64,000 bases of DNA from Rebecca billardiae RCC1528 (lineage: Eukaryota; Haptophyta): contig OZ251224.1 of assembly GCA_965240325.2 (NCBI GenBank), positions 248,001-312,000 of the forward strand, written 5' to 3'. Below are positions 20,481-32,030 of this stretch, piece by piece. Position numbers and translations under genes: made by a program. The notes under the pieces are model-generated. The model made no database searches. It was not told where the DNA came from and worked only from the letters and a program-made list of their open reading frames with translations. How positions within the stretch are numbered: position 1 is the stretch's first letter; each line of letters starts with the position of its first letter.

Positions 20481-21855
20481 CGCGGCGCGCGCTGCCGCTC
20501 GCCGCCGCTGCGCTCGATGCGGGCGCGGCCGCCGCCGCGGCAGCGCGCGGGCCGGGCGGCTGCGAGGACCCGGGCGCGCTCGTGCGCAAGCGGCGGCGCC
20601 CGGTGGGCGGCGCGGCGGCGCCCGCCGACGCGCACGGCAAGAGCGAAGGCTGCGGTGCGCTGAGTGACGCCGAGGTGGAGGCCGCGGCCAGCGAGCTCGC
20701 GCGGCCCGGCGCGCGCGCGGTGCTGCTCGGGCTGGGGCACGAGGCGCGGACGGCGGTGCGCTCGGCGGCACCGGCGCGCTGGATGCGCTCGCCTGCCCGC
20801 TCGCGCGGCACGCGGCTGCGAGGCGCAGCGCAAGCCGCCGGGCTAGGCCGCGTGCGCCGAGGCGGGCGAGACGCTCGGCGTGCTCGGCGGCGCGCTCCGC
20901 ATCGGCGCGCTGCTGGCGGCGCTGCTCGCGTGCCCTTCCATCGTCTCGCTCGCCACATCCGCCGCGACGGAGCAGTCCAGCAGCAGCACCGTGTCCGGCA
21001 TGCGCACGCTGGCGCTCGCGCATGCCAACTGCGAGTGCGGAGGCGCTGGGCGCCGAGCTGGCGAAGCGCGGCGCCGAGCTCGACGCGCTGCGCGACGCGG
21101 CGACGGATGCGCTGGGCGCGCGTGGCGCCCTCGTCGCGACGCCCCGTGCAGCAGCTCGAGCAGCCAGCTGTGGAGTAGACGGCCGTCGAGGCGATCGGCG
21201 CCGGGTGCCAGCGCGCACGCGCTCAGCCCGTGCCGCTGGCTCGGGCCGCCGCAGCCGTCTTCGAGGCCGACGCGGCGGAGGAGGCGGCGGGCGAGCACGG
21301 CAGCGCGGTGGAGCAGGCGCGCACGCGCGGCGGCAGGCGCGACGCGCCGCTCGCCTCGTTCCACCCCGAGCTCCGCTCGGTCTCGGTGCGCGGCTGCCGG
21401 CAGCGCAGGCCGGGGCAGCACTGCGTGCCGCGCGCTCTCGCTCCGTCTGCTGGCACGAGGTGCGCCGGCTGAGTGAGCGACCAGCGGCCCGTCGTTGAGC
21501 GCATGGCGCCGCGCGAGCACCTCAAGCAGACTGTGCGCCCGCACGCGCGCACGCGCCGGCCCGGGCGGCCCGCGCCGCTGTGGCGCCTATCGCCCTGCCT
21601 GCGCGCGCGCGCCGCCCCGCGGCGGCCGCTTCCCCGCGCGGCGGCCCGCCGGCGACAGTCCTCGGCCCGCCGGCCCGGTGGGCTGCAACTGAGTTGTGGC
21701 GGTGGCAGCTCAGGCGAACGAACTGTTACAGTACACATGTCCGACTGAGACAGCAGCCGACGGAGGGTGCACCGCGGGCCCCTAACTGCGTTGGTTCTAC
21801 GGAAGGACCGCGGAACGCGGTCATTAGACTCTATACGGCGGGCCGCGTGTTCTAA
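20481..21855. other. very GC-rich stretch with broken coding traces
   Basis: Plus-strand fragments in different frames look partly protein-like (ALSDAEVEAAASELARPGAR near 20665, RIGALLAALLACPSIVSL near 20898, EALGAELAKRGAELDALRDA near 21037), but no continuous frame or consistent splice sites join them. I could not decide between a decayed gene, a multi-exon gene and chance. Confidence 0.3.
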
Positions 21856-21950
21856 TCAACTATATAACTGAATAGCAGTCCGGGTATCATTTTTGCATAT
21901 GTATACAGGTGTCCGGAACGCTCCCGGACTGTGCTGATACATTGCGACTA

Positions 21951-21974
21951 CAGCACTGGCACGGCCCGCCGACC
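21951..21974. repeat. 24-bp direct repeat, copy 1
   Basis: Identical to 23546-23569. It is followed by CCCCCCGCCCGCCAGGGCAC, which recurs at about 26189-26208 and links a third site to the same family. Confidence 0.75.
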
Positions 21975-23545
21975 CCCCCCCCGCCCGCCAGGGCACAGTT
22001 TCTGAGTAAGGCCGACGGGTAATGGCGGGCCGTAGGTCCGCCCCTTGTAGTGCCCGGGGAAAAGATAAGAAAAAGAAAAGGAAAATAAAATCGCCTCGCC
22101 AAGAAAAGAAAATCGCCTCGCTCACTACCGGGCGCCCTCACAGCTCCCACTGGGGACGCTCGGCCGAAAAAGGTGCCGGCCATGGCGCGGAGCGCGTGGG
22201 CGGCGCGCGCCAAATACAACGCCGGCGCGGACATCGTGAGAGGACTCCCGAGGGGGGTTTTCGCCCGATTCGCGATTGCTGCCCTCGTCGTCTCGCGTGC
22301 AGGTCGAACGAGGGCCAAAGTCGACGCGTTTGGAGGTACGCTCGGCGCGTCGACACGATCGTGCGACCTGGGGCGGTCCTCGCCCGACTTGCACGTCGAG
22401 CGCTCGCACCAGCCATAGCATCAAGCGCTGCGCACGATGGCCGCCTCGCTCGATGCACCGCCGCGCGTCGGGCTCGGTGCGAGAAAGCCCTCATCACGAG
22501 GTGTCTCGCGGGCGGGAAGCGCCATCGCGCGCGAGGCAAGATTTGGCGCGGCCTTCTGAACACGATCGCCGGAATCCGCGCACCGGACTCAGTCCTCGCT
22601 CGCGGTCCGGTCCCTCAGCCGAAGCCCACGTCCGGCCTGCATGGCGTCGACGGTGACCAATGCGACGGAAGCGCAACGCCAACGGCGTACGACGCGCAGC
22701 GGACGCACCTCTCGGGTCTGTCGCCGTGGCAGCAACCGCGTCTTCGCGAGTTGGCGACCCTCGCCGCAGCGCGACATAGACAAGCCCGTGATGCCATCCG
22801 CAGAGAGATGAAACGTCGAGCATGCAACATCGCCGCGCCATCCTCGTCCATGGCGCAGGCGCTGCGGGACCAGGCGGAAGTCGTCACGCCGGTGACGGAT
22901 GCGCTGCGATTCGTGTGCCCGCGTGAGCAGCGCTTGCCCACTCTCGATCGCGAGTGGCACACGCTGTCGCTGTGCGCGCGCGCGCGCACAACCAACAGCT
23001 CCTCGTGCCGCCGAGCACGCGAGCGCCAGACCTGTCGAAGAGGCGAAGAGCGACGACCGCGTGAACGTCAACGCGCTCGTGCTCAGCGTGGCGGCCGTGT
23101 ACGACGCCAACGCGACCTGCGCCGAGCCCATCATGCCTGGAGCGGACATCGGCAAGCATCCTCGCGACGACCGCTCTCGGCTGGCGGCAGGAGGACATGC
23201 ACATGATCTACTCTGGCGGCTTCGTCGGCGGCGAGGCGCTCGATTACGCCATCGTGGTCGTCTGGTCGACATGCGGCACATACAGCGCCTACCCGCGCTC
23301 GCGCGGAGCAACGGGCTACCCGCTCCGCCCCGCGTGCTGCACATTCCCTCGTGGGTGTGGGCCTCGCTGATGGAGTGATGCGCATACTACTAAGAGTACA
23401 GACCGTGAGACGTGTGTACACGTCGGAGAGCCAACTTCACGTGTCACTGGTCCTTGCACTCGACTGTCCGTCACCCACGGCCACGAGCGAATGTGGAAAG
23501 CAGACGCGAACCCGCAAATAAAGGATAAACATATTGCGAATGTGA

Positions 23546-23569
23546 CAGCACTGGCACGGCCCGCCGACC
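23546..23569. repeat. 24-bp direct repeat, copy 2
   Basis: Identical to 21951-21974. It is preceded by a similar ATTGCGA sequence in both copies, so the true repeat is longer than the identical core. Confidence 0.75.
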
Positions 23570-23966
23570 GCCCCCCGCCTATGTGCGAATCAAGGCCTAT
23601 ATGGCCGGCCATGACCGATGATATTGGCCGCTAGGCGGCCATGGCCGATGGTTAGCGGTCGACCAGCCATCTCTGGCCGATGGGTATTGGCCGATGGCCG
23701 TCCGGCGGCCGGACCGCCGAGGCCGCGCCGGACTCGGCACGCGGCCACGGGCACTCGGCGCCGGCGCGTGGCCGCGCGTGCCGGCACGCCGCGCGGGCTG
23801 CAGCACTGTCCGACTCTGCACGGTCGTAGTCCGAGAGGGCTGCCCCGGGGCTCGGCCGACCCAACTGGTGGACTTGATGAGCCCCATCAGCGGCGGTCTC
23901 GACCGAGCTTGGCAGGTGCGTGTGTGTGTGTGAGTGTCGTGTCGGTCCGAATCTGATAAGTATTAA

Positions 23967-23967
<1 letters not shown>

Positions 23968-24022
<55 letters not shown>

Positions 24023-24060
24023 TGTTATTGGTACAATAACTGAGTGTGTACGAGCTGCAT
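23968..24060. repeat. (AT)n followed by hairpin unit, copy 1
   Basis: After (AT)n, GTTATTG (24024-24030) pairs with CAATAAC (24034-24040) around GTA, followed by TGAGTGTGTACGAGC. The same layout recurs at 24756-24830 with a different stem. Confidence 0.6.
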
Positions 24061-24755
24061 GACGGAGGGGCTCGCTGTGAGGCCTCTGCACTCCACTTAA
24101 CTGTTTCGTCGCAGCCGCCCTCGCAGAATTTCAGGACTCTTCTGCGGGTACGCCGCGGGTGCACGAGCAAAGTGCCCCGAGTGCCAGAGCGGCGGACGAA
24201 CCAGCCATGCTGCTGCCCCCGGGCATTCGGCAAGTCATCGGCGCGAGCACCGCCTCGCTTCTCGAGCAGCGAGCTGGGAATCGGCAGCGCACAACCTGAG
24301 CGCGCCAGGTACCTCTCGCCTCGTCCTTCGACCACATGCCCACCATCAACTCGTCTCAGCAAGGTAGTCGTCCCTCGGCTGCGCACGAGTGCACCACGCA
24401 GTGACCACGCAGCAGCGCAGCAGCAAACGACCAGCAGCTGCTTTGTTTGGCCCGCCCATCCCGCCCCTGTCTGGTCCGCAGTGCCGCGCCGGTGCGGCCT
24501 GCTCCCGGGATTCATCGACAGACGACATCAGCGAATTTGTCCGCCTGTCAGGACAGTCGGTGGGACCACAGTGTGTGCCTCAACGAGGATCAACGAGCCG
24601 GCCGCTCCCATTGCGGACACGCGCCGCTCGTCTGATCGACAATCCCATTATACATATCATCGACCACCAGCAGCAGCTCCTACTGCTTGATGAGGTGCTC
24701 GGTAACACGCAGGCGCAGCCTCATCATCAATCATCATCGGCTGGGCCCTGGCGTC

Positions 24756-24758
24756 GAG

Positions 24759-24791
<33 letters not shown>

Positions 24792-24830
24792 GTGGCGTTA
24801 TAGGGAACCTATAACTGAGTGTCTATGAGC
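24756..24830. repeat. (AT)n followed by hairpin unit, copy 2
   Basis: After (AT)n, GTTATAGG (24797-24804) pairs with CCTATAAC (24808-24815) around GAA, followed by TGAGTGTCTATGAGC. Relative to copy 1 the stem changed on both sides and pairing was kept. Confidence 0.6.
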
Positions 24831-26561
24831 GACGCCAAGAATCCGGCTCGCACGGCATTCCTGCGTTGTCCTGTGCGCACCGCCGCGCGCAGGAGTCCTG
24901 GTGCGCTGCCAATCTGGCCCACAGCGGCGCACCTGCAGGACTCGGTTGGTTACCGCTCACATCGGATCGATCAGGCTTCACTCTCGGGGGCGCCATGGGG
25001 CTGCTCACGACGAAGGCGCCGAGCTGGGCAAGGGAATCGCCTGCATCGGGCACTGCCGGGTGCACGCTCCGCTGCAGGAGGTGCACCGCAGTCGCCGCAG
25101 CCCCTCTGCTCGGTAAGGTCGCTGGCTGTCTGTGTGGCCCGGCTCCCCGCCTGATCGTTCGGCGGCGCGACGTCATCATCTGTCTTCGCCGCGTCGCCCC
25201 TCATGCAATGGTCTCTTGCTCTCGCCGCTGTCGCGTCAACCCGCACGCTTCATCGTTTGCCCGCCCGCCCCCCCTCGGCCTCTGGCGGATATGGAAGCAC
25301 TGCAGTGTCAGCGAGCCATCAGCCTTAATCGACCTTGCTCAGTGACTGACGACTCGCGGGCGCCCTCTCGACCTCGGGCAGCAGCTCAACCGCCACGCCG
25401 CTGCCAGCGCCCGCTGTCGTTCGTTGCTCAAATCCCAACATAGCTAACCTGATCGTTCCATGATTGATCATTGTGGTCTGTCTACTCCACGACGCCGCGC
25501 GCCGCGACCATCCTGCATCCAGCTCCAGAGTCCATTCGTACCCGACGCCTTGTACGAGCCGGGCATGGCGGAGTGGCTAGACATATATATATATATATAA
25601 TCATCAGTTAAGCTACACTGACGACTATGTCTATTGTATTCTGCGCGCCGGCCCGGAGAGTGAAGGACGCGAGATGCAGGCGGCGAGCCCGGCGCCGACT
25701 CCGACGAGGGCGAGTCAGCGGCCGCACCCGCGCCCGCGACCGCGCCCACGCCCGCGCCCACGACCCCGCTACTTCTCTCACGCGGCCCGACGGCTCGCGC
25801 TTGCACTGCCGCAGCAGCGCTGCTGCATCGTCTGCCAACGCTGCGACTGCGGCAGCCTCTCAGCGGCGAGCGGAAGAGCGGTGGCTGCCGCAGCGCAGTA
25901 GTCGGCTGCAAGCAGCTTATTCTGCGACGAGATCATGCCCAGACAGAGTCAAGCCGACCTCGTTGGGGTACTACCATACGTTCTGCCTTCGGAGCGGTGA
26001 ATAATATATACATTGCGCCGAAAAATAAAATAAATTAGGAATGGATATATATATATATCGTCCTTTATTAATTTGTTCGTCGTAGTCGGCCACTGGCCGA
26101 TGAACGGGCGAAAGTGGCCAGTTTGAAAGTGGGCATCCTGTGGCCGACGGGTTGGCCGACGCCCGTCGAGGCTTGATTCGCACACAGCCCCCCGCCCGCC
26201 AGGGCACATTTTACATAGTTTACAAAAATAGAGTCTGAACCTATTCTATTGCCGGCCGTACTACTCAGTAGTAGTATTGGGAGGTGCGTCAGTCGGATGA
26301 GGCATTTCTCGTTGAAGTCCAATCGAATGAAATCGGGGGTCCGGAAGGGACTCTGCTGCAAAGTCCGCTTGGTTGACTTCGGCTCGGGGCCAAGACGTAA
26401 CGGAGCTGGGGGGGATGGACCGGAGCCGGAGCCCTTTGGGCTTCGTCGGACCGCCTCCGGCTCCTCGAGGCCCTCTGCTGGCGCGCGGCTCGCTCCGACG
26501 ACGCTCGTGGCAGCCCGGGCGCGGCAAACGACGCGGCCGCGCCGCGATCTCGGCGGCAGGA

Positions 26562-27662
26562 TCATTCGAGCGCCATCTCACCGAAGCGGTCGAGCGCTCG
26601 CACCGTCGCCAGCAGCGTCGCCGGCTCGGTGCCCGAGTGCCCCGCGTCCTGCGGGAACTCGAGCGTCGAGAGCGGCAGCCGGCGGTGCAGCTCGTACGCC
26701 ATGCGCGGCCGGCACACCATGTCGTACCGGCCGTGCACGATGGCGACGGGGATGTGGGCGATGCGCGGGCACTCGTCGAGCAGCTGGTCGTCGCGCTCGA
26801 ACCAGCCGCCGTGCATGAAGAAGTGCGCCTCGGCGCGCGCAAACGGCAGGATGAAGGCGGGGTCGGCGAGCTCGGTGTCGAGCTCCGCCTGCGAGAGCGG
26901 CTGCAGCCGCGAGATGGCCAGCTCCCAGCCCACAAAGTGCGCGGCGGCCTGCAGCTCGGTGGGCGCGTCGCCGCAGGTGAGCCGGCGGTAGTACGCCCCG
27001 AGCAGGTCGATGCGCTCGCCGTGCGGGATGATCGAGACGTACCGCTCGAATGCGTCCGGGAAGAAGTCGGACGCGCCCGCCTGGAAAAGCCACTGCATGT
27101 CCGGGCGCCCAAACAGGAAGACACCGCGGAGCACCATCGACTTGACGCGCTTCGGGTGGGCCTGCGCGTAGGCGAGCGCGAGCGTGGAGCCCCACGAGCC
27201 GCCATACACCGTGTGCCACGCGTCGATGCCGCCGAGGTGCGCGCGCAGCTGCTCGAGGTCGTCGACGAGGTGCCACGTCGTGTTGTTGCTCAGCGACGCG
27301 CTCGGACGCGACTTGCCCGCGCCGCGCTGGTCGAGCAGGACGATGCGGTAGGTGGCGGGGTCGAAGAAGCGGCGGTGGACGGGCGCGAAGCCCGCCGCTG
27401 GGCCGCCGTGCAGGAAGAGCGCCGGCTTGCCCTTCGGGTTGCCGCACTCCTCCCAGTACAGCTCGTGCTCGCCATCGGCCGTCTTCATCCACCCGGAGCG
27501 GTACGGCTCGATCGGCGGGTACAGCGGCGCGTCCGCCGGACGAGTCCGCGAGCTGGCCTCAGCCTCGACCGTACTGGCTGGCCACAGCGCCGCTGCCGCC
27601 GCTCGGGCGGCCACAGCCGCGGCTGCACCGCCGCCCATCCAGCGCAAAGCGCGGGACGCCAT
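26562..27662 (-). CDS. prolyl iminopeptidase (alpha/beta hydrolase, peptidase family S33)
   Basis: A 366-aa single exon starting at ATG 27662. It releases N-terminal proline from peptides. The family signature is complete: WEECGNPKGKPALFLHGGP, the oxyanion region HGGP, LLDQRGAGKSRP, and the nucleophile elbow GGSWGS with Ser156. Asp314 (HGRYDMVCRP) and His342 (DAGHSG) complete the triad. An Ala-rich N-terminal extension of about 45 residues (MASRALRWMGGGAAAAVAAR) could be an organelle presequence. It is divergent from the anoctamin gene, 200 bp between starts. Confidence 0.93.
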   Translation of the reverse strand: MASRALRWMGGGAAAAVAARAAAAALWPASTVEAEASSRTRPADAPLYPPIEPYRSGWMKTADGEHELYWEECGNPKGKPALFLHGGPAAGFAPVHRRFFDPATYRIVLLDQRGAGKSRPSASLSNNTTWHLVDDLEQLRAHLGGIDAWHTVYGGSWGSTLALAYAQAHPKRVKSMVLRGVFLFGRPDMQWLFQAGASDFFPDAFERYVSIIPHGERIDLLGAYYRRLTCGDAPTELQAAAHFVGWELAISRLQPLSQAELDTELADPAFILPFARAEAHFFMHGGWFERDDQLLDECPRIAHIPVAIVHGRYDMVCRPRMAYELHRRLPLSTLEFPQDAGHSGTEPATLLATVRALDRFGEMALE

Positions 27663-27862
27663 CGTTACTGTACGTACGGCCGGCGCCGGGGTCCGAATGT
27701 CCGATCCGGAAATCCCAGGCCACCTGCCGGCGCCGTTTCAACTTTCGAGCGGCGCATTTCCAAAAAGCCGTCGAGCCGTCGTCGTCGCCCGCGGCGTCGT
27801 CATTCTTTCCAGCCGTCCAGTCGCCGCAAACCGCGAGCAGCCGCCCTTTGCGCCCGCCGGCC
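27663..27862. promoter_or_regulatory. probable bidirectional promoter
   Basis: 200 bp between the prolyl iminopeptidase and anoctamin start codons. The anoctamin ATG has a strong context (CCATGG). Confidence 0.45.
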
Positions 27863-30414
27863 ATGGGAGCCTCGGAATCGACCACCGCCACGGCGGATGC
27901 GGCACCGGCGCAGCCGGAGCCGGCACAGCCGGCGAAGACGGAGGGTGGGGGTGGAAGGACGTACCGCTCGATGTTCAGATCCAACGAGCTCCAGGGCAAG
28001 AAGGACTCCCTGTCGCGCGACGTGTGCATCGTCTTCTCGCGAGCGAGCACGACGGTCGGCCCGGACGCGTCCGCAGAGCAGCTGGCCGAGGTGGAGAAGC
28101 TGCGCGATCGGCGGAACGACATCTTCTCGCGGCTGCGGGCGGCGGGCCTTGACCTGCGCGTGCGCCAGGGCAGCGGCGAGGGCTTCCAGGACAAGGTCTT
28201 TGTGCTGGTCGGCGCGCCCGAGGACAAGCTCGAGGTGATGGCCAACAAGATTGGGCTCGAGAAGGCGCTGAAGCCGGAGTTCGCGGACAAGACGGTGCCC
28301 ATCGAGAACCACACCGGCTACGCCGAGTACTCCACCGACACGCGCGAGCTCTTCCAGCCCGGGCCGGACACGTTCTTCACCTCGCTCGAGCGGCAGCGCA
28401 TGGTGTACCGGATGATGGAGGACAGGCCGGCCGCGGTCGACCTCGACCGGCTGGTGGTCGACCGCGTGTTCGACGACTACTTCTCGCTGCCGTCGCAGCG
28501 GCGGAAGCTGCACCTCATCCATACCTGGGTCGACGCGTCGCTCTTCACGCCCGCGCCCATCAACGACATCCGCGACTACTACGGCGAGAAGATTGCCTTC
28601 TACTTTGCGTGGCTGCAGCTGTACACCGTGTGGCTCGGCTGGGTGAGCGTGATCTCGCTGCTCTTCCTCGTGGTGCAGGCGGTGTGGGGCGTGCTGCGCC
28701 GCACCACGGACAACCCGGGCCTCCCGGCGTACGCCATCATCATCGTCATCGCCACGGTGGTCTTCACCGAGCTGTGGAAGCGGCGGCAGTCCGTGCTCGC
28801 GTTCACTTGGAACGTGCAGGACTTTGAGGAGGAGGAGCCGCCACGCCCCGAGTTCCTGCGCGCGAAGCGGATCCAGGAAGAGCCCGGCGTGTACAACGCG
28901 CGCGGGTTCGTCGCGATCAGCGAGGACGAGCTCAAGAACGCGCCGAGGGTGCTCGTCTTCCCGTACTGGGAGCACTTGAAGCGGCTGACTGTGGGGATCC
29001 TCGCGACTGCGCTCATGATTGCGTCCGCGCTCGTGGGCACGCTGCTCATCATGGCGCTCAAGCTGGCGCTCACCGAGGCGTGGCGCGAGCAGGACGGGTT
29101 CGAGGCGGCGGGCGGCGGGGAGAACGCCGCGGCGATCGTCGCCGCCACCGTCAACGGCGTGTTCATCACGGTGATGAACTACGTGTGGGCGTGGGTGTCG
29201 GTGCGGCTGAACGCGTGGGAGACACACCGCACGGACACGCAGTACGAGGACTCGCTCATCATCAAGACCTTTGCCTTCCAGTTCATCAACTCGTACATCT
29301 CGCTCTTCTACATCGCGTACATCCAGGCCGGCGGCCTCCCGCTCTTCGGCTTCAAGTGCGCGCTCGGACGCCCGCCGGGTGTTGCGGCTGGCTGCGGTGT
29401 GACGCCCCGCAGCTCACGCCGCCGCGCCGCCGCATGCCGCCGTGCCCCGCGCGCCCCGCGCACTCGCGCGCACTCGCGCGCGCAGGGACGAGAGCGGCGA
29501 GCTGCTCTTCGACTCGTGCCCGCCCGGGGGCTGCATGGACCTGCTCTTCATCCAGCTCGCGCTGCTGGTCACCTCGAAGCAGGTCTCACGCTTCGTCTTC
29601 TCGCTCGGCCCCGCGCTGTACAGCAAGTACCGCTTCATGCAGCTCAAGAGGGGCTACTTCTCAGACGGCAAGGTGACCCAGCTGCAGATGGTGCAGCTCG
29701 AGTCCACGCTCTCGCACTACCCGGGCACCTTCGAGGTGCGCGCAGCGCCCCTGCAGCCGCCGCGCCGCGCCGCGGTGCCTCACGCGCGTTTGCGCGCCGC
29801 GCCCTCGGCCGCAGGAGTACTCGGAGATGGCGATCCAGTTTGGGTACGTCACGCTGTTTGCGGCCGCGTTCCCGCTCGGCGCTGTGATCTGCTGGGCGAG
29901 CAACCTCGCCGAGCGCAAGTCGGACGCGGCGAAGCTCGTGCACCTGAGCCGACGGCCGCGGTACCGCGGCGCGGAGGACATCGGCACGTGGGAGCACATC
30001 TTCGAGCTCATCTCCAAGATCTCCGTGATCACCAACGCGCTGATCCTCATCTTCACCTCCAACTTCACGAGCGGGACGCTCGTGGGCGCGTTCGGCTCCA
30101 AGCAGAGCGCGATCATCTTCCTGATCATCATCGAGCACGTCGTCTTCGCCGCGCAGGCGCTGATCGCCTTCCTCGTGCCCGACACGCCCTACTGGGTCGA
30201 CGCGGCGAAGACGCGGCACGACATCTTCCTCGAGCAGAAGACCAAGATCGCGGACAGGCAGCGCGAGCTGCAGCAGCAGGAGGCGTACACACTCATCCGC
30301 GTCGACTCAGACGCCGACGACGGCTCAGACTCGGACGACGAGGCGACGTGGCAGCCGCCGGGCGCAGGGGAGCCCATCGCGCCGGCGGGCTCGGGCGCGC
30401 CCACGAGGGTGTGA
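27863..30414 (+). CDS. anoctamin/TMEM16-family membrane protein
   Basis: Inferred exons are 27863-29355, 29486-29735 and 29815-30414, giving 780 aa; introns of 130 and 79 bp both start GTGCGC. Joins are supported by uninterrupted family sequence across them. TMEM16 hallmarks are IRDYYGEKIAFYFAWLQLYT, the VRLNAWETHRTDTQYEDSLI segment before a long helix, FAFQFINSYISLFYIAYI, and FSLGPALYSKYRFMQLK. After the last intron comes EYSEMAIQFGYVTLFAAAFP. Eight to ten hydrophobic segments are visible. Members are calcium-activated chloride channels or lipid scramblases; which activity applies cannot be decided here. The cytosolic N-terminus (1-230) lacks obvious domains, and the C-terminus is acidic and disordered. 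Confidence 0.93.
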
Positions 30415-31016
30415 TCTGCGCACGCCCGCCATGCAGATGCCAGCCGGTCGTCTCATCGCGCCATCCGCAGAGCCCAACAGCACCAAACGAAGAACTGAGC
30501 GAGGCTGTCGCTCGCAGTCCGGCCTGTGGGCATCACATCGCGGATCCACAAACGGCCACTGGGTCGTGCGGCCTGCGGGCTGCAGTGGGGCCCCGTGCAT
30601 GCAGGCCTCCGGGGCCGGGCCTCTGGGCCGTGCGGCTGCGCGGCGGCGCGCTGCCACACACGGCGGCGGCGGTCGATGTGCGGCATGCGCGCCGTGTCAG
30701 GCGGCCCCGCCGGTCGCAGGCCTGCTCGGCCGGTCAGGCTGCGCGCGGTCTGCCACTGGGACCGCCGGGTCCGCAGAGACTTTTTTGATCAACCGACTGA
30801 GGCAGCTGATGGTGGTCTATTCTGAGAGCGGTCATCTCGAGACTCGAGGCAGCTTGCTGCCACCTGCCAGGCGCATCCGATTCCAAGTGCAAGCGCCCAC
30901 TCGGCACTCAGTCTCACGCCCTGAATTGCTGCGAGCCGCCATGCTGAATACTGATGTGAGATACAATACTCAATAGGCCAATTGTCTATTGATCGAGCCG
31001 CATTCATGATGATTTC
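30415..31016. other. intergenic stretch
   Basis: No gene or clear repeat seen; it should contain the anoctamin 3' UTR and the promoter of the DGAT2-like gene. Confidence 0.5.
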
Positions 31017-32030
31017 ATGCTGCGAGCCGCTCTACTAGCGGCCGTACTAGCACGAACTGCTCTCCGCCGCATCCGCGAAGTCGGGCACATGAGCGGGTCG
31101 CTCGACCTCCTCGCCGTCGCGGCATTCACTGGCTTCGTGCAGATCGGCGTGTGGGTTCTCGTCCCCGTGTTCACGCTGGTCGCGTTTAAGCTCAACTTCT
31201 ATTGGGCCTCCGCCTTCTTCGCGCTGTACGCCATCTCGTACCTCGACGGCGCCGAGTTCAAGGTGGCGAGGAATCGCACGTGGCCGCAGTTCTCGCGCCG
31301 GTTCTGGCTGTTCACGTTCTTCCGCCGCGCATACCAGCAGCGCGTGCACCTGCCCCCGGGCTTCAACCCGCCCCAGTTCATCCTCGCCTTGCACCCGCAC
31401 GGCGCGATGGCCGACTTCCGCGTGCTGCTGGACGGGCAGCTGCTCGAGCTGCTCGGCGACGCGTCGGGCAAGGTGCGCTGGCTTGCGGCGTCGGTGCTCT
31501 TCCGGCTGCCCATCGTGCGCGAGCTTTGCCTTTGGACCGGCTGCGTCGACGCACGCCGGCAGGTCGCCGAGCAGGTGCTCGCACGCGGCCTCTCGATCGG
31601 CGTGCTGCCGGGCGGCGAGTTGGAGCAGGTGCAGACGCAGTACGGCCGCGAGGCGGTCTACCTCAAGAAGCGCCTGGGCTTCGTCAAGCTCGCGCTGCGG
31701 TACGGCGTGCCGCTGGTGCCAGCGTATGTCTTCGGCTGCGTCGACCTGTACAAGACGTCGAAGTGGCTCTACTCCGCGCGTCTTGCGCTCGTGCGCACGC
31801 TGGGCGTGGCGATCCCGCTCTGCTGGGGCGCGTTTGGGCTGCCGCTCACGCCGCTGCGCCAGCCGGTCAACGTGGTGATCGGCGAGCCCCTCGACGTGGG
31901 GCACCGTCCGCAGCCGACCGACGAGGAGGTGGTCGCGGCGCACGCCAAGTACATGCGGGCGCTTCAGCAGCTCTTCGACGCGAACAAGGGCAAGTTCGGC
32001 TGCGCCGATCGCACGTTAGAGGTGGGCTAA
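31017..32030 (+). CDS. DGAT2-family acyltransferase
   Basis: A 337-aa single exon. Two close hydrophobic segments (about residues 29-75) form the usual membrane hairpin. The catalytic HPHG motif is at 126-129 (ALHPHGAMADF). Later blocks match the family: VLPGGELEQV and KKRLGFVKLALRYGVPLVP, then AYVFGC, then PVNVVIGEPLDV with a C-terminal helix. DGAT2 enzymes make triacylglycerol from diacylglycerol and acyl-CoA in the ER; wax- and monoacylglycerol-acyltransferase relatives share these motifs, so the exact acceptor is open. An alternative ATG at 31089 would shorten the protein by 24 residues. Confidence 0.88.
   Translation: MLRAALLAAVLARTALRRIREVGHMSGSLDLLAVAAFTGFVQIGVWVLVPVFTLVAFKLNFYWASAFFALYAISYLDGAEFKVARNRTWPQFSRRFWLFTFFRRAYQQRVHLPPGFNPPQFILALHPHGAMADFRVLLDGQLLELLGDASGKVRWLAASVLFRLPIVRELCLWTGCVDARRQVAEQVLARGLSIGVLPGGELEQVQTQYGREAVYLKKRLGFVKLALRYGVPLVPAYVFGCVDLYKTSKWLYSARLALVRTLGVAIPLCWGAFGLPLTPLRQPVNVVIGEPLDVGHRPQPTDEEVVAAHAKYMRALQQLFDANKGKFGCADRTLEVG

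Larger units (their letters stand above)
21856..23640. other. repeat-flanked stretch, no certain gene
   Basis: A 24-bp direct repeat (21951-21974 and 23546-23569) brackets the region. Plus-strand traces inside are plausibly coding but scattered over frames: LSPWQQPRLRELATLAAARH near 22720, DDRVNVNALVLSVAAVYDAN near 23053, and DMHMIYSGGFVGGEALDYAI near 23197, closing with a stop at about 23379. They could be exons or a decayed element-borne gene. No family recognised. Confidence 0.3.
23641..26561. other. gene-poor stretch with microsatellites
   Basis: No supported gene. It holds several AT microsatellites (23968-24020, 24756-24791, about 25580-25600 and 26045-26059), clusters of GGCCGATG-type words around 23590-23700 and 26085-26165, and two copies of a hairpin unit. 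Confidence 0.5.

Noticed and set aside
22173-22318. Possible first exon near 22234 (minus) or 22191 (plus) with presequence-like residues
   Set aside because: Both strands give equally plausible Ala/Arg-rich starts and neither leads into a recognisable downstream exon.
26373-28238. A 621-codon plus frame over the iminopeptidase gene
   Set aside because: Antisense shadow of a complete, recognisable peptidase gene.
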